Source of the DNA: Pseudomonadota bacterium
GTDB taxonomy: Bacteria; Desulfobacterota; Binatia; Binatales; Binataceae
Direction: 5' to 3'
DNA: 64,000 nt
NCBI GenBank assembly: GCA_021324885.1
Contig: JAJPIF010000023.1
Location: forward strand, 143,851-207,850
In this document: in pieces, positions 54,057 to 63,727 of the stretch
Layout: each line of letters begins with the position of its first letter
How positions within the stretch are numbered: position 1 is the first letter of the stretch
The notes under the pieces: model-generated
Seen by the model: the letters and a program-made list of their open reading frames with translations, nothing else
Database searches by the model: none
What the model was told of the DNA's origin: nothing
Made by a program: the position numbers and the translations under genes

Positions 54057-54866
54057 ATGCGTCTGGCAGGTAAAGGTGCGATCGTAATCGGCGCAAGCCG
54101 CGGGATGGGCAAGCAGATGGCGCTGCGGCTGGCGCGGGGGGGTGCCGACGTGGCCGTCGCCGCGCGCACCGAGCGTCCCGGGCAGTCAGCAGAACCCGGT
54201 ACAATCCATCAGACGGCGGAGGAAATCCGCGCGATGGGCCGTCGCGCAATCCCGATTCGCGTCGATTTGGCCGACGGCAAGGATGTCGATGCGATGTGCC
54301 GTCAGGCAATCAGGGAACTGGGCCGCGTCGATATCCTGATCCACAGCATCCAGTATCGCGGCCCCGGCTACCTGAGCATGTTCGAGGACACCACGGTCGA
54401 GCAACTGGACACACAAGTCGCCGTCAACCTGATGTCCGCCGTGCGCGCGTGCAAAATCATCGTACCGCAAATGAAAGCGCAGGGGGGCGGGATCATCATC
54501 CTGGTAACTTCAGCGGCGGGCGAATTCGAAATGCCTGGGATGCCGGGTCATGCCTCGACCGGGTTGGGCTATCCGATGACGAAGGCCGCCTTGACCAGGT
54601 TCATGAGATCTCTGGACAAAGAAGTCAGACAACACAACATCGCGGTGATTGGACTCGATCCCGGGTTCATCTTCAGCGAACACGTGGAAGTCGGACGGGT
54701 CGGCAACGATTACCACGGATGGGACAGCCGCCTGGCGCTGCCGATGGACGTTCCGGCTGAGACGGCTCGTTACCTGTGCACCTGCCCCGATCCGATGTGG
54801 TATTCGGGCAAAAATATCCGCGCCGCCGACTTCGTCCAAGAGCATTGCCTGTGGCCGCTGCGCTGA
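54057..54866 (+). CDS. Short-chain dehydrogenase/reductase
   Basis: A 269-residue SDR, ATG 54057 with GGGAGA upstream. Cofactor loop GASRGMGK (12-19); the NNAG motif reads HSIQ, and the Y-x3-K motif is Y172-PMT-K176. S152 in LVTSAAGEF is further than usual from Y172 because of an inserted loop. AAARTERPG suggests NADP(H) preference (Arg after the second strand). Sits downstream of the SGNH gene; probably the same transcript or attenuated from it. Confidence 0.9.
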   Translation: MRLAGKGAIVIGASRGMGKQMALRLARGGADVAVAARTERPGQSAEPGTIHQTAEEIRAMGRRAIPIRVDLADGKDVDAMCRQAIRELGRVDILIHSIQYRGPGYLSMFEDTTVEQLDTQVAVNLMSAVRACKIIVPQMKAQGGGIIILVTSAAGEFEMPGMPGHASTGLGYPMTKAALTRFMRSLDKEVRQHNIAVIGLDPGFIFSEHVEVGRVGNDYHGWDSRLALPMDVPAETARYLCTCPDPMWYSGKNIRAADFVQEHCLWPLR

Positions 54867-55002
54867 ATGGCAGCGCGCTCCGCCGTGCCGTGTTTTTCCG
54901 ATCCGGTCATTGCGGCTCTTTCAGCTCCGCAAACTCCGCTTGTAATGACGGATCGGTTGTCTCCGGCATTGAGGTACACGCCGGGAGATCGCCGATACAA
55001 CT

Positions 55003-55773
55003 TTAGCCGGCTGTGCCTTTGGTCATCTCCTTCATGACCTGGACGGCGCGTTCGCGCAGCAGCGTGCGGTCGGCGCCCAGCGTCAGGAGACGGAAACCGG
55101 CGCTGGCCGAGCGCGCGGCGTCGGCCGCCGACGCGGCTGGCTTTCCGGCGATGATTCCGGCCGCCTTGGTTGCCTTCACCACCTTGTCAATCGCCTCGGT
55201 CAGGGCGGCGGGAGGCTTGTCACTGAAAGCTGCGTTGGGCGGCAGGCCCATGTCCACCGACAGATCGGCCGGGCCAATGAATACTCCCGCGACCCCTTTG
55301 ACGCCGCAGATTTCCGCCGCGTTCTCCACTCCCTTGCGGGTTTCGATCATGACGAAACAACTGACCCGCTCTTCCAGTGCTTTTACATCGAAACCCAGAC
55401 CTGCCCTGAACGGGCCGAAACTGCGCACGCCCGCGGGCGAGTAATGGCATGCAGCGACCGCGGCGGCGGCTTCATTCGCGTCATTGACCAGCGGAACGAT
55501 CACGGCGTCGGCGCCGGCGTCCAGTACGCGGCCAATGCGGCCCGGTTCATTTCTGGAGACGCGCACGATACCGGCGGCGGGCGCGTTGGCGAGTCCTTTG
55601 AGCAGGCGTCCCGCGCTGACCTCGTCGAGCAGGCTGTGCTGGCAATCGATGACCACGAAATCGAAGCCGCAATGGGCCAGGGTTTCGATCGACCATTCCG
55701 AATCAGTCGTGATCCAGGGTCCGATGGCCGCTCGGTTGGCGCCCCATGCTTTGGAAAGTGCGCTGTGACTCAT
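55003..55773 (-). CDS. HpcH/HpaI-type class II aldolase
   Basis: A 256-residue metal-dependent aldolase cleaving 4-hydroxy-2-oxo acids to pyruvate and an aldehyde. ATG 55773 has GGAGGA at ideal distance. Active-site sequences: VVIDCQHSLLDEV (the His of the family), VRVSRNEPGRIGRVLDAGADAVIVPLV, and the metal ligands Glu and Asp in FVMIETRKGVENA and GVFIGPADLSVDMG. It converges with the SDR and is divergent from the 2-hydroxyacid dehydrogenase. Confidence 0.93.
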   Translation of the reverse strand: MSHSALSKAWGANRAAIGPWITTDSEWSIETLAHCGFDFVVIDCQHSLLDEVSAGRLLKGLANAPAAGIVRVSRNEPGRIGRVLDAGADAVIVPLVNDANEAAAAVAACHYSPAGVRSFGPFRAGLGFDVKALEERVSCFVMIETRKGVENAAEICGVKGVAGVFIGPADLSVDMGLPPNAAFSDKPPAALTEAIDKVVKATKAAGIIAGKPAASAADAARSASAGFRLLTLGADRTLLRERAVQVMKEMTKGTAG

Positions 55774-55894
55774 GCTCAACTTCCTCCGTGAACGTGTTAT
55801 CGCTTACCCATTGGAATTTTTCAAACCGCACCGTCGCTTGCCTTCAACGGTACGGTGTGCGAAAGCGTAGAGCACAGATGAAATGGCACGATTT

Positions 55895-55917
55895 CCCCTT
55901 TCCTCCCGGGGAAGGGG
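55895..55917 (+). promoter_or_regulatory. Hairpin in the leader of the 2-hydroxyacid dehydrogenase
   Basis: CCCCTTTCC (55895-55903) and GGGAAGGGG (55909-55917) pair with one wobble, loop TCCCG. No T-run follows, so it is not a good terminator. Significance unclear; recorded because it is the only structure between the divergent genes. Confidence 0.3.
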
Positions 55918-55949
55918 CCTGAGGTTAGGTTTCTTCAAGGAATACCGCA

Positions 55950-57050
55950 ATGGCCGAGCGCAAAATAATTTTCGTCCCTTCCAACTTTCTCCATCCCGAC
56001 GGCGCCGCGGTGTTCGCGGGCTGCCCGGATATAGAGATAGTCTATGCGCTTAGCGAGCAGGAACGCGCCGAGATGCGCCGCTCGCCCGAATCGCGCCGCA
56101 AGCTCCAGGCCAAGGCGCAGGAGCAACTTGATCAGGCACTGCCCAGGATTCACGGGCTGTTCGCGATGGGCCTGATGGGGCATCTGCCGGTCACGGCGGA
56201 GATGATGGATCGCGCCCCCAACCTGGAGGTCATCTTTATCCCGGCGGCCGGCACGGACCGTATCGACACTGCTGCGGCGACCGAGCGCGGAATCGTCGTC
56301 CTCAACGCGCCCAACGGCAATGCCAACTCCGTTGCCGAGCACACCGTCGGCCTGATGCTGGGGCTGTGCCGCCGGATCGCCGAGCGCGACCGCGCGATCC
56401 ATCGCGACAAAAAGATGGACATGATGGCGGTGATGCAGCGCGGCACGCCGCTGTCCAACCTCAACGGCAAGACCCTGGGGATCGTCGGTTACGGCTTCGT
56501 CGGGCGCACGATTGCGGATATGTGCCGGCGCGCCTTCGCGATGAAGGTGATCGCATTCGATCCCTTCTTCGATCCGATCGAGGCCGAACGCCAGGGCACG
56601 ACTCTGATCGATGATTTGGGCGAGATGCTGGCGGCCAGCGATTTTGTCTCAATCAACACGCCGCTGATGGCGCAGACGCGCGGGCTTATTGGCAGGGAAC
56701 AACTGGCGCGGATGAAGAAGACCGCCTTCCTGATCAACACCGCGCGCGGACCGGTGGTCAGTACCGACGCATTGGTGGCCGCGCTGCGCGAAGGCGTCAT
56801 TGCCGGCGCCGGGCTCGACGTCACCGATCCCGAGCCGCTGCCCGACAACCATCCGCTGTTCGATTTCGACAACGTGATAATCACGCCGCATCTGGGCGGC
56901 AATTCACCGGAGACCTTCCGCCCCTGTTCGGTCATCTCTTCGCGTCTCGCGCTCGACGTGCTGCGCGGCAAGCGTCCGTCGAACATGACCAATCCGGCGG
57001 CCTGGGAGCGGCTGACGGCTCGCCTGGCCAGGCAAGCTTCGGCGCGTTGA
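55950..57050 (+). CDS. D-isomer-specific 2-hydroxyacid dehydrogenase
   Basis: A 366-residue NAD(P)-dependent dehydrogenase. Rossmann motif GIVGYGFVGRTIADM, catalytic Arg in INTARGPVVST, Glu in DVTDPEPLPDNHPLF and His in ITPHLGGNSPE. This matches the glyoxylate/hydroxypyruvate/phosphoglycerate-type family. The N-terminus (IIFVPSNFLHPDGAAVFAGC) is not that of SerA. It is 20 bases upstream of a P450 gene. A role in reducing or oxidising a pathway hydroxyacid is inferred. Confidence 0.92.
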   Translation: MAERKIIFVPSNFLHPDGAAVFAGCPDIEIVYALSEQERAEMRRSPESRRKLQAKAQEQLDQALPRIHGLFAMGLMGHLPVTAEMMDRAPNLEVIFIPAAGTDRIDTAAATERGIVVLNAPNGNANSVAEHTVGLMLGLCRRIAERDRAIHRDKKMDMMAVMQRGTPLSNLNGKTLGIVGYGFVGRTIADMCRRAFAMKVIAFDPFFDPIEAERQGTTLIDDLGEMLAASDFVSINTPLMAQTRGLIGREQLARMKKTAFLINTARGPVVSTDALVAALREGVIAGAGLDVTDPEPLPDNHPLFDFDNVIITPHLGGNSPETFRPCSVISSRLALDVLRGKRPSNMTNPAAWERLTARLARQASAR

Positions 57051-57070
57051 TTATTGTACGATAAAGTATC

Positions 57071-58327
57071 ATGGCAAGCGCGGCTGTCAGCAGTCTGGAT
57101 CCGAAAGCTTTTGTCTACGATCCGTTCGCGCCCGATGTGATGCGGGACCCGTTTCCGTACTACAAAATCCTGCGCGATCGCTATCCGATCTACCGCATCG
57201 AAAAATACGACGCGTGGGCGATCTCGCGCTACGAGGATATCCTCAAACTGCTCACCGATCCGCACGCGCATCTGACCACGACCGAGGGCACGCTGATCAG
57301 CCCTGCGCTTTTCCGCCGCTCTAATGCGGGCAAGGTACCGCCGCCGCGGCTTGATCCGATGGACATATTCCCCAACCTGCCCAGTCCCTATTACGAGCAG
57401 GTGCGCCAGTCCGCGATCGGTCCGTTGCGGCCGCATGCGGTGGCGCAACTGGAACCATTCATCCGCGAGCGCGTCCGCGAACGTTTGGCTGAGCTGATTG
57501 GACGGGGGCGATTCAACGCGACAGTCGATTTCGGCGGTTATGTTTCGTCGGGCACCGCGTGTCAACTGATCGGACTGCCGCTGGCGCAGGCGCCGCTTTT
57601 GCTGGAACTGGTGAATCGATCGACGACGCGCGATCCCGAATACGGCGGTCCCTCCGATGCGTTTGAGGAAACGTCACGAAGGCTCATGCAGATGCTGGCT
57701 GAGCTGGTGCGCAGCCGCCGCAAGGCCAGTGCCGACGGCAGTAATCGGATGGTTGACGGACTGATCAACCTGGAAATCGCCGGCCGCCATCTGACCGACG
57801 AGGAGATCGCATGGCATCTGATGGTGATTGCCGTTGGAGCGACCGAAACGCTGCCCAAGGTGGTGGCGGCGGGGCTGCTTGAACTTTGGCGCCATCGGGA
57901 TCAGCGCGCGCAGGTGCTTGCCGATCTGGAAACCAATGTGCCGATTGCGTTCGAGGAAATGCTGCGCTACGGCGCACCCGCGCAATGGTTCAGCCGCACC
58001 GTCGTTGACCATCCCTATACGATTCGCGGGCACACCCTGATGCCGGGCCATCGAGTGATCATCCTGTTTGCCTCGGCCAACCGCGACGAGCGCATGTTCG
58101 AAAACGCGGATCGATTCATCTGGAATCGCGCGATGGACGGTCATCTCGCCTTCGGTTACGGGATGCACTTTTGCGTCGGCGTGCACGTCGCGCGCCTGGA
58201 AGGGCGCATCATGGTCGAGGAACTGCTGCGCGCAATTCCAGACTACGAAATCGACGAAGCCAACGCACGCCGCGTCATTTCCGATTTTCAATTGGGCTGG
58301 ATGCAGGTGCCGCTGATCGTGCGCTAA
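57071..58327 (+). CDS. Cytochrome P450
   Basis: A 418-residue soluble bacterial P450 needing ferredoxin partners, none of which is nearby. The I-helix oxygen segment is AVGATETLPKVV, the K-helix ExxR is FEEMLRYGAP, and the haem ligand Cys368 lies in LAFGYGMHFCVGVHVARLE. PFPYYKILRDRYPIY at the N-terminus is typical of bacterial families. Start at ATG 57071. Being in operon with a 2-hydroxyacid dehydrogenase and near DUF1329 and amidohydrolases, it may hydroxylate a hydrophobic substrate. The family number cannot be assigned. Confidence 0.95.
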   Translation: MASAAVSSLDPKAFVYDPFAPDVMRDPFPYYKILRDRYPIYRIEKYDAWAISRYEDILKLLTDPHAHLTTTEGTLISPALFRRSNAGKVPPPRLDPMDIFPNLPSPYYEQVRQSAIGPLRPHAVAQLEPFIRERVRERLAELIGRGRFNATVDFGGYVSSGTACQLIGLPLAQAPLLLELVNRSTTRDPEYGGPSDAFEETSRRLMQMLAELVRSRRKASADGSNRMVDGLINLEIAGRHLTDEEIAWHLMVIAVGATETLPKVVAAGLLELWRHRDQRAQVLADLETNVPIAFEEMLRYGAPAQWFSRTVVDHPYTIRGHTLMPGHRVIILFASANRDERMFENADRFIWNRAMDGHLAFGYGMHFCVGVHVARLEGRIMVEELLRAIPDYEIDEANARRVISDFQLGWMQVPLIVR

Positions 58328-58575
58328 ATCCCGGCGTTTCTTTCGCGAGCAGCGCTAAATCATGGCGGTTGTAGTCTGCTGTTCTGAGCGAAGAATGGCC
58401 AGCTTGCCTGGACACTGCCATTTTGAATCCGAGTTTATTTTATGCTACTGCAAGTAAGTCAGCGCGGCCAGCATGGCGCGCTAGCCTCCGTCACACAGTT
58501 GCGGGCCTGACGGGCGCGGCTGACGCTATTTCGGTCCGGTAGTAGAACCGAGGCCGGATACTCGGAGGGCTGATA

Positions 58576-60687
58576 GTGATAACGAGTCTTGCGCCGACCG
58601 CCGTGGAGACGGCATCGTCTTCGCTGCCGGAACTGGACTCCGTCAATCGGGAAGCGATAGTTCGGTTGCGCATGGCGGCGCTGGTCAGCTTGATCGCAGA
58701 GCTGATCCTTCCCTTTTATGAAATTGCTTTTTCGGGCCATCCGGACTGGATGGCAATTCTCATACAGACGATCTGGTTTGCCTTGACGGTCGCTCTGCTG
58801 GCGTCGACCTGGCATCCTCGCTTTAGCGCGCTGTGGAAGCCCATCGTCCTGCTGTTTGCCAGCGCCCTGGCCATCAGTTCGGGCTTTTTATCGATGAAAG
58901 GCGCCTCGCTCGGCCCTTTCCTGTTCCTGCTGGTCCTGCTTCCGGTTGGCGGCGCCTGCCTCCCCTGGGAAGCGGGCTGGCAGGTAGGCATGAGCGCGAT
59001 CTGCGTGTTTTTCGGCTTTGCTTTTGCCTGCGTGCTGGGTTGGCATGGCGGTTTGGTGATTTCGGGCCTCTCCGCGATGGTCGCGTCAATCCTCGGTTCG
59101 CTCCTGATAAACGAGGCGCTTACCCGCCAGCGCTTGCGTATCGACAGGTCGCTGCGCGCATTGTCCCGCAGCGAAAACATATTCCGTAGAATTTTCGAGA
59201 TCAGCCCTTCGATTCTGATGATCTTTTCCGTCCCTGACGGCTTGATGGTCGATTGTAATCCGTCCTTTGAAGCGACTTTCGGATTAAAACGCTCCCAGGC
59301 GGTGGGCAAGACCGCGCTGGAACTGGGCCTCGTAACCGATAGCGAGGCCGCCCGCGGCTGGCTGAACTCGCTAAAACTCGGCGACCGCGGGGCCTCGCGG
59401 GATGCCGCGATTTTCTGGGGGCCGGATAAACAGCCGATACATTGTGTCTATTCCTGGAGCACTTTCGAACTCGATGACCATTTATGCGTGCTGGTCGCGG
59501 GCCAGGATACCACCGACCGGGTGCGTGCCGAAGAGGAGTTGCGGCGCAACCGTGAAACGATGGCGAGCCGGGAGCGGCTCACCGCGGTGGGCGAACTGGC
59601 TTCGGGTATCGCTCACGATCTGAACAACAGCCTCAACGCTCTGTCCCTCAACCTGGAATTGCTGCGCATGGAGCGGGATGTTCCCGGCCACTATCGCGAA
59701 CGCCTGGAACTGCTTACGCGGATCGTCGGTGACGCGAACGCAACCATCGGCAGATTGCAGGATTTCGCCCGCCGTCGCCACGACCACCCGGTTAAGCCGG
59801 TCAACTTGGCGGAGATCATCCGCGAATCGCTGGAAATGGTGCACAGCACGCTGCAGGAGAGCAGTTCCGTCTCCGGCCCCTCGATCAGCGTGGAGACCGA
59901 CGTGCCCCAGCTGCCCTTGATCCTGGGCGAACCCGCGGAATTGCGCCAGATCTTTCTCAACCTGTTGTTGAATGCTCGCGACGCGATGCCGGCGGGCGGC
60001 GTTATCCATATCGGCGGCAAGATTGATCGGGGTGAGGTGGTGGTCACGGTCGCGGACGAAGGCAACGGAATTCCGGCCGAGTACCTGGACCGCGTATTCG
60101 ATCCTTTCTTCACCACCAAGGGTGAACGCGGCACCGGGCTGGGGCTGTCAGTGGCATACGGTGCGATGGCGCGGCTGGGCGGCAGCATCAGCGCCGCCAA
60201 CGCGCCGTCGGGCGGAGCTGTTTTCACCCTGCGCTTTCCGCTTGCGCCTGTCGCGAATGTCGAACTTGCTCCCCAGCGTGAATCAGGGCGCGTTCAACCG
60301 CGCCGCGTGATGGTAATCGACGACGACGCCGAGAACCTCAATGCTCTGAGCGCCCTGTTTCAGTCGCGCGGGCACAGCGTCGTGACCAATACTTCCGGCG
60401 ATGGCGCGCTGGAAGAACTGATGCGCGAGGACTGTCCTATCGACGTGGTTTTCTGCGACCTTGGGATGCCGGGAGTCAACGGATGGGAAGTCGCCAGGAA
60501 GGTGAAATCGAAACCCGCGCCGCCTGCTTTTTATCTGTTCACCGGATGGGCCCAGGAGATTCCCACCGACGACCCGCGCCGGCGCTGGGTCGATGCGGTG
60601 GTGCCCAAGCCGGTCGAACCGTGCCTGCTGGATCGGTTGCTGGCGGACGCCGAGGCGTCGAGCGACGGTGCGAAGCCCTGGAGCTAG
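58576..60687 (+). CDS. Hybrid sensor histidine kinase with C-terminal receiver
   Basis: A 703-residue membrane-bound sensor. GTG 58576 with GGAGGG upstream. The first ~170 residues hold about six hydrophobic helices (AALVSLIAELILPFYEIAF onward), then a PAS domain (IFEISPSILMIFSVPDGLMVDC), the phosphoacceptor His347 in LASGIAHDLNNSLNAL, the HATPase region (NLLLNARDAMPAGGVI, FFTTKGERGTGLGLSVAYG) and a receiver domain (VMVIDDDAEN, phospho-Asp628 in VVFCDLGMPG). No DNA-binding partner is encoded beside it, so the output is unknown. Confidence 0.95.
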   Translation: MITSLAPTAVETASSSLPELDSVNREAIVRLRMAALVSLIAELILPFYEIAFSGHPDWMAILIQTIWFALTVALLASTWHPRFSALWKPIVLLFASALAISSGFLSMKGASLGPFLFLLVLLPVGGACLPWEAGWQVGMSAICVFFGFAFACVLGWHGGLVISGLSAMVASILGSLLINEALTRQRLRIDRSLRALSRSENIFRRIFEISPSILMIFSVPDGLMVDCNPSFEATFGLKRSQAVGKTALELGLVTDSEAARGWLNSLKLGDRGASRDAAIFWGPDKQPIHCVYSWSTFELDDHLCVLVAGQDTTDRVRAEEELRRNRETMASRERLTAVGELASGIAHDLNNSLNALSLNLELLRMERDVPGHYRERLELLTRIVGDANATIGRLQDFARRRHDHPVKPVNLAEIIRESLEMVHSTLQESSSVSGPSISVETDVPQLPLILGEPAELRQIFLNLLLNARDAMPAGGVIHIGGKIDRGEVVVTVADEGNGIPAEYLDRVFDPFFTTKGERGTGLGLSVAYGAMARLGGSISAANAPSGGAVFTLRFPLAPVANVELAPQRESGRVQPRRVMVIDDDAENLNALSALFQSRGHSVVTNTSGDGALEELMREDCPIDVVFCDLGMPGVNGWEVARKVKSKPAPPAFYLFTGWAQEIPTDDPRRRWVDAVVPKPVEPCLLDRLLADAEASSDGAKPWS

Positions 60688-60825
60688 TCAGAACTGCGTA
60701 GTGAATAGATAGTGAAGACCGGTGAGTGAGAAAATAAGAAAATAAAGGCGAGATCAGAGCCGCAATTCCTGGGTATCACTCAAGGTCCGGCCCGAGGAAA
60801 TCACCCATCTGCTCCCGAAGGACTG

Positions 60826-62175
60826 TTACTGCATAACTTGTTCCATCCCGGCTGGAGTTCCCCAACGCGCTGAGTCCCGGTACTCAGCCGGCACCTGCGC
60901 ATCGATTTTCGTATTGTACATTATAGCCAGGGTAATGTGATTGTTCTGAAAATCCCACAGTTCTGAGCATATATTGCCAGGGCCACCAAGGGCGGTGACA
61001 TAGTCGCCAGGCGAGCCCGGCATGGGCGTCGGATAATAGATATTCAGAATCCCTTTCCAGAATTTCGAACTCGAGTCATAAAGATCGAGGTCGATCGGCT
61101 CAAAAGTTTCTTTATCCAGAAAAGCCACCCGATCGGAGTAGCAGTATCCCCGCTGAAGCGACGGGACTCGCCGAATATCCACGACGTATGCGTCGCGGAG
61201 CTCCCATTTGCCAACCGCGGGCTTGGGAAACGACATGGGATTGAAGTAGTTATTATAGTTCTGATAAGCGGCCGGGTCGGCATGTGCGATCTCGAGCACT
61301 CGCTTGATGCCGAGTAGCTTCCCTTGGAAGATGGGCGGCTGGATATTGATCCCTTCCCGCGAATCGTCGGCCACGTAGTCCGAGCCAAGCAGCGGCGCAC
61401 AGCGCGCGGCGGAAGACAGCCGGAGCGAGCGGCGCAGCGCCGGCACGAACACGTACACCTCCGGATCGCGCGCGGGATCATCGTAGAAAATCAAGAGGTC
61501 GTTGGTGTACTTGCTTTGTTCCGGTTCCCAAACCACGTTGTTTTGGGCCAGGAATGTGTCGCCCTGCTGGTCGGGTGGCGTTATGGGTATTCCTGGATCG
61601 CTGACATGTTTCAGCTTGAAATAAATCTCGAATACATAGCTCCAGGTTTTATCTCCGTAGCGATCGACGCCGGTCCAGCCGCTGCCATTTTTCGGTCCAG
61701 CTTCGCTGAACACGTTGTATGGAATGTAATTGTAATAATTGTCATAAATCAGCTTGACACCGGCCAGCGGGTCTTTGGGATCGATCTCCGGGAAGGGGAG
61801 GCCGGCGACGTAACCCGAGATACTGTAACCCTCGCCGTGGGGGACCAGTTTGACCTGATCGTGATATTTCTCAGTGTCTTCGCGGTATTTGCGCGGCAAT
61901 CCGATCTTGATTGTAGGACCCACCTCCAGCACGGCGTCGGCAGGAACTTTCCAGAAATATTTTTGGCTCATCAGTGAGCGCAGTCCGACCGACATGAAGC
62001 GCTGATAATTCTGCCAGTTCCCGGTCGTGATTTTGGTGCCCACCGGGATGGATTCCTCCGGTCCGCCCATCGAGGTATAGACCGACGGATCGTAGGCCTG
62101 TTGCGAATTGGCTGTGCCGGCAAGGAAGAGAAGCACCGACAAAATAAAGACCGCGGCGATTGCTGGAGTCTTCAT
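60826..62175 (-). CDS. DUF1329 exported protein (LolA-like)
   Basis: A 449-residue secreted protein, ATG 62175 with GGAGG just upstream. The signal peptide (IAAVFILSVLLFLAGTANSQ) precedes the mature chain. The pattern VGTKITTGNWQNYQRFMSVGLRSL, the region DRYGDKTWSYVFEIYF, VYVFVPALRRSLRLSSA and WELRDAYVVDI fit DUF1329. The fold resembles LolA/LolB lipid carriers and the family is frequent in hydrocarbon and steroid degraders next to RND-type exporters, which are not seen here. It may bind a hydrophobic substrate in the periplasm. It lies downstream of an amidohydrolase with a 257-base gap. Confidence 0.85.
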   Translation of the reverse strand: MKTPAIAAVFILSVLLFLAGTANSQQAYDPSVYTSMGGPEESIPVGTKITTGNWQNYQRFMSVGLRSLMSQKYFWKVPADAVLEVGPTIKIGLPRKYREDTEKYHDQVKLVPHGEGYSISGYVAGLPFPEIDPKDPLAGVKLIYDNYYNYIPYNVFSEAGPKNGSGWTGVDRYGDKTWSYVFEIYFKLKHVSDPGIPITPPDQQGDTFLAQNNVVWEPEQSKYTNDLLIFYDDPARDPEVYVFVPALRRSLRLSSAARCAPLLGSDYVADDSREGINIQPPIFQGKLLGIKRVLEIAHADPAAYQNYNNYFNPMSFPKPAVGKWELRDAYVVDIRRVPSLQRGYCYSDRVAFLDKETFEPIDLDLYDSSSKFWKGILNIYYPTPMPGSPGDYVTALGGPGNICSELWDFQNNHITLAIMYNTKIDAQVPAEYRDSARWGTPAGMEQVMQ

Positions 62176-62432
62176 AAGCCACCTCCGCTGAAGTGAACCG
62201 AAACGCGAAGCCTGATCCTGATGTAACCGGAGTAGCAGAAGGCGGCTTCGATTCGCAAGCTTCAATTTACAAAATGAAGGATTTCGCCGGGCTCAATGTC
62301 GATCGCGGCTCACGTCTGCAGAGCATGGATTATGAAGCGAACGTCTTTGCTCGAGGTGCCAATCCGGGAAAAAACTAACGGGTAGTGGCTCCCCGGACAA
62401 AAAGGGGACCAAACTTTATTTTGGCTTCAAAG

Positions 62433-63716
62433 CTAACCGACCTTCTGCACCAGCTTCACGCCGAACTGCTCGGCGGCGTTGGCTCCCATCATCCGCGCGA
62501 TCGTCGATTCGGCGACTCGCGACTCGGTCAGCATCCGGATCGCGTCCCACGCGCTGGTGGTGTCCTGATTGGGATAGCGCGATCCCCACACGACCTTGTC
62601 GGCGTAGCGATGGGGCAGGCGCTGAATGCCGCGTTCATCGGCGTCAAAACCCAGCATCACGTGGCCTTCCTTCCACATCTGCTCGGGATCGGTCCGCACG
62701 GGGTAGAAATGCAGCGGCGGAATCGTGCGGGTGGAAGCTTCCATCTTCTCCAGCACTTCCTCCATCCAGGTGGCCTTGCCGTGCGCCACCACCATCTTCA
62801 TCTTCGGATAGCGCTGCATAACGGAAAACCCCAGCAACGTCGAACCCACGAACATGTAATTGTCCAGCCACTGCGCCAGTATCGGAGCCATTGGATGGCC
62901 CAGCGGGATGCCATGAACCTGGAATAGCGTGCTGCCGCCGCCTGCGCCCGGACCGCCGCCCGCGCCGAAAAAGCCGCCGCTTTGGGCAAGCCGATGCTTA
63001 ATCTTCTCGATAAACTGCCCGTGCGAGGTCCATTCGGGATTCCATAATCCCGCCGTCGAATGCACAGCCGCTGTCACGCCGGACGCTTCGAGTTCGGCCC
63101 ACAACGGTTCGTAGTAGGGATGATTCAAATAGCGGTCCTCGATGAATGCCGGGCGGATGAACACCCCGCGAAAGCAGGAGATCTTCGCTATGCGATGCAA
63201 TTCCTCGAGCGCGAAGTCCATGTTTTGCAGCGGAATCATCGCGGCGGCGAACAACCGATCGGGCGCCGCCTTGCAGAAATCCGCGATCCAGTTGTTATAG
63301 GCGCGCGCCAAAGCGTAAGCGACGTCGGGGTCCTTGATCAGGGGGAACCCTTCTGCGAACCAGGTCGGATAAAGCAATGCCTGATCTACGCCCATCGCGT
63401 CCATGTCGTGCAGACGCGCGCGCGGATCGTAGGCGCCCTCGTTCACCGGATGGCGAACGCTCGGATCCAGATTGCCCACCGCCTCCCAGGTCATGCCAGG
63501 ACGCCAGACGCCGTGACTGGGGATGTTGCCGTTGTCTTCGTCGCGGAACACCTCGCCGTTGATTTTCAGATAGGAACCAAGCTTGCCTTCCTCACGCCAC
63601 AGGGCGAGCCTGCCCGGCACGCGATATTCCGGTTCGAGATACTTCTCCCAAATTTCGCGCGGTTCGACCACGTGCGAATCGCCATCGAAGACGGCAAAGC
63701 TCTTGCTCGAAGCCAT
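62433..63716 (-). CDS. Amidohydrolase-2 family protein with altered active site
   Basis: A 427-residue TIM-barrel protein, ATG 63716 with AGGAG at ideal spacing. Early metal motif FDGDSHVVEP and mid-barrel AAVHSTAGLWNPEW are intact. The late motif, normally G-S-D-Y-P with the catalytic and metal Asp, reads VVWGSRYPNQD, that is Arg380. The codon is CGC (62579-62577). A glycine-rich insertion (FFGAGGGPGAGGGS) lies in the middle. It ends 12 bases after the partial amidohydrolase upstream, so both are co-transcribed. The substitution may inactivate it or change its chemistry. Confidence 0.9.
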   Translation of the reverse strand: MASSKSFAVFDGDSHVVEPREIWEKYLEPEYRVPGRLALWREEGKLGSYLKINGEVFRDEDNGNIPSHGVWRPGMTWEAVGNLDPSVRHPVNEGAYDPRARLHDMDAMGVDQALLYPTWFAEGFPLIKDPDVAYALARAYNNWIADFCKAAPDRLFAAAMIPLQNMDFALEELHRIAKISCFRGVFIRPAFIEDRYLNHPYYEPLWAELEASGVTAAVHSTAGLWNPEWTSHGQFIEKIKHRLAQSGGFFGAGGGPGAGGGSTLFQVHGIPLGHPMAPILAQWLDNYMFVGSTLLGFSVMQRYPKMKMVVAHGKATWMEEVLEKMEASTRTIPPLHFYPVRTDPEQMWKEGHVMLGFDADERGIQRLPHRYADKVVWGSRYPNQDTTSAWDAIRMLTESRVAESTIARMMGANAAEQFGVKLVQKVG

Positions 63717-63727
63717 GGTTAGAACTC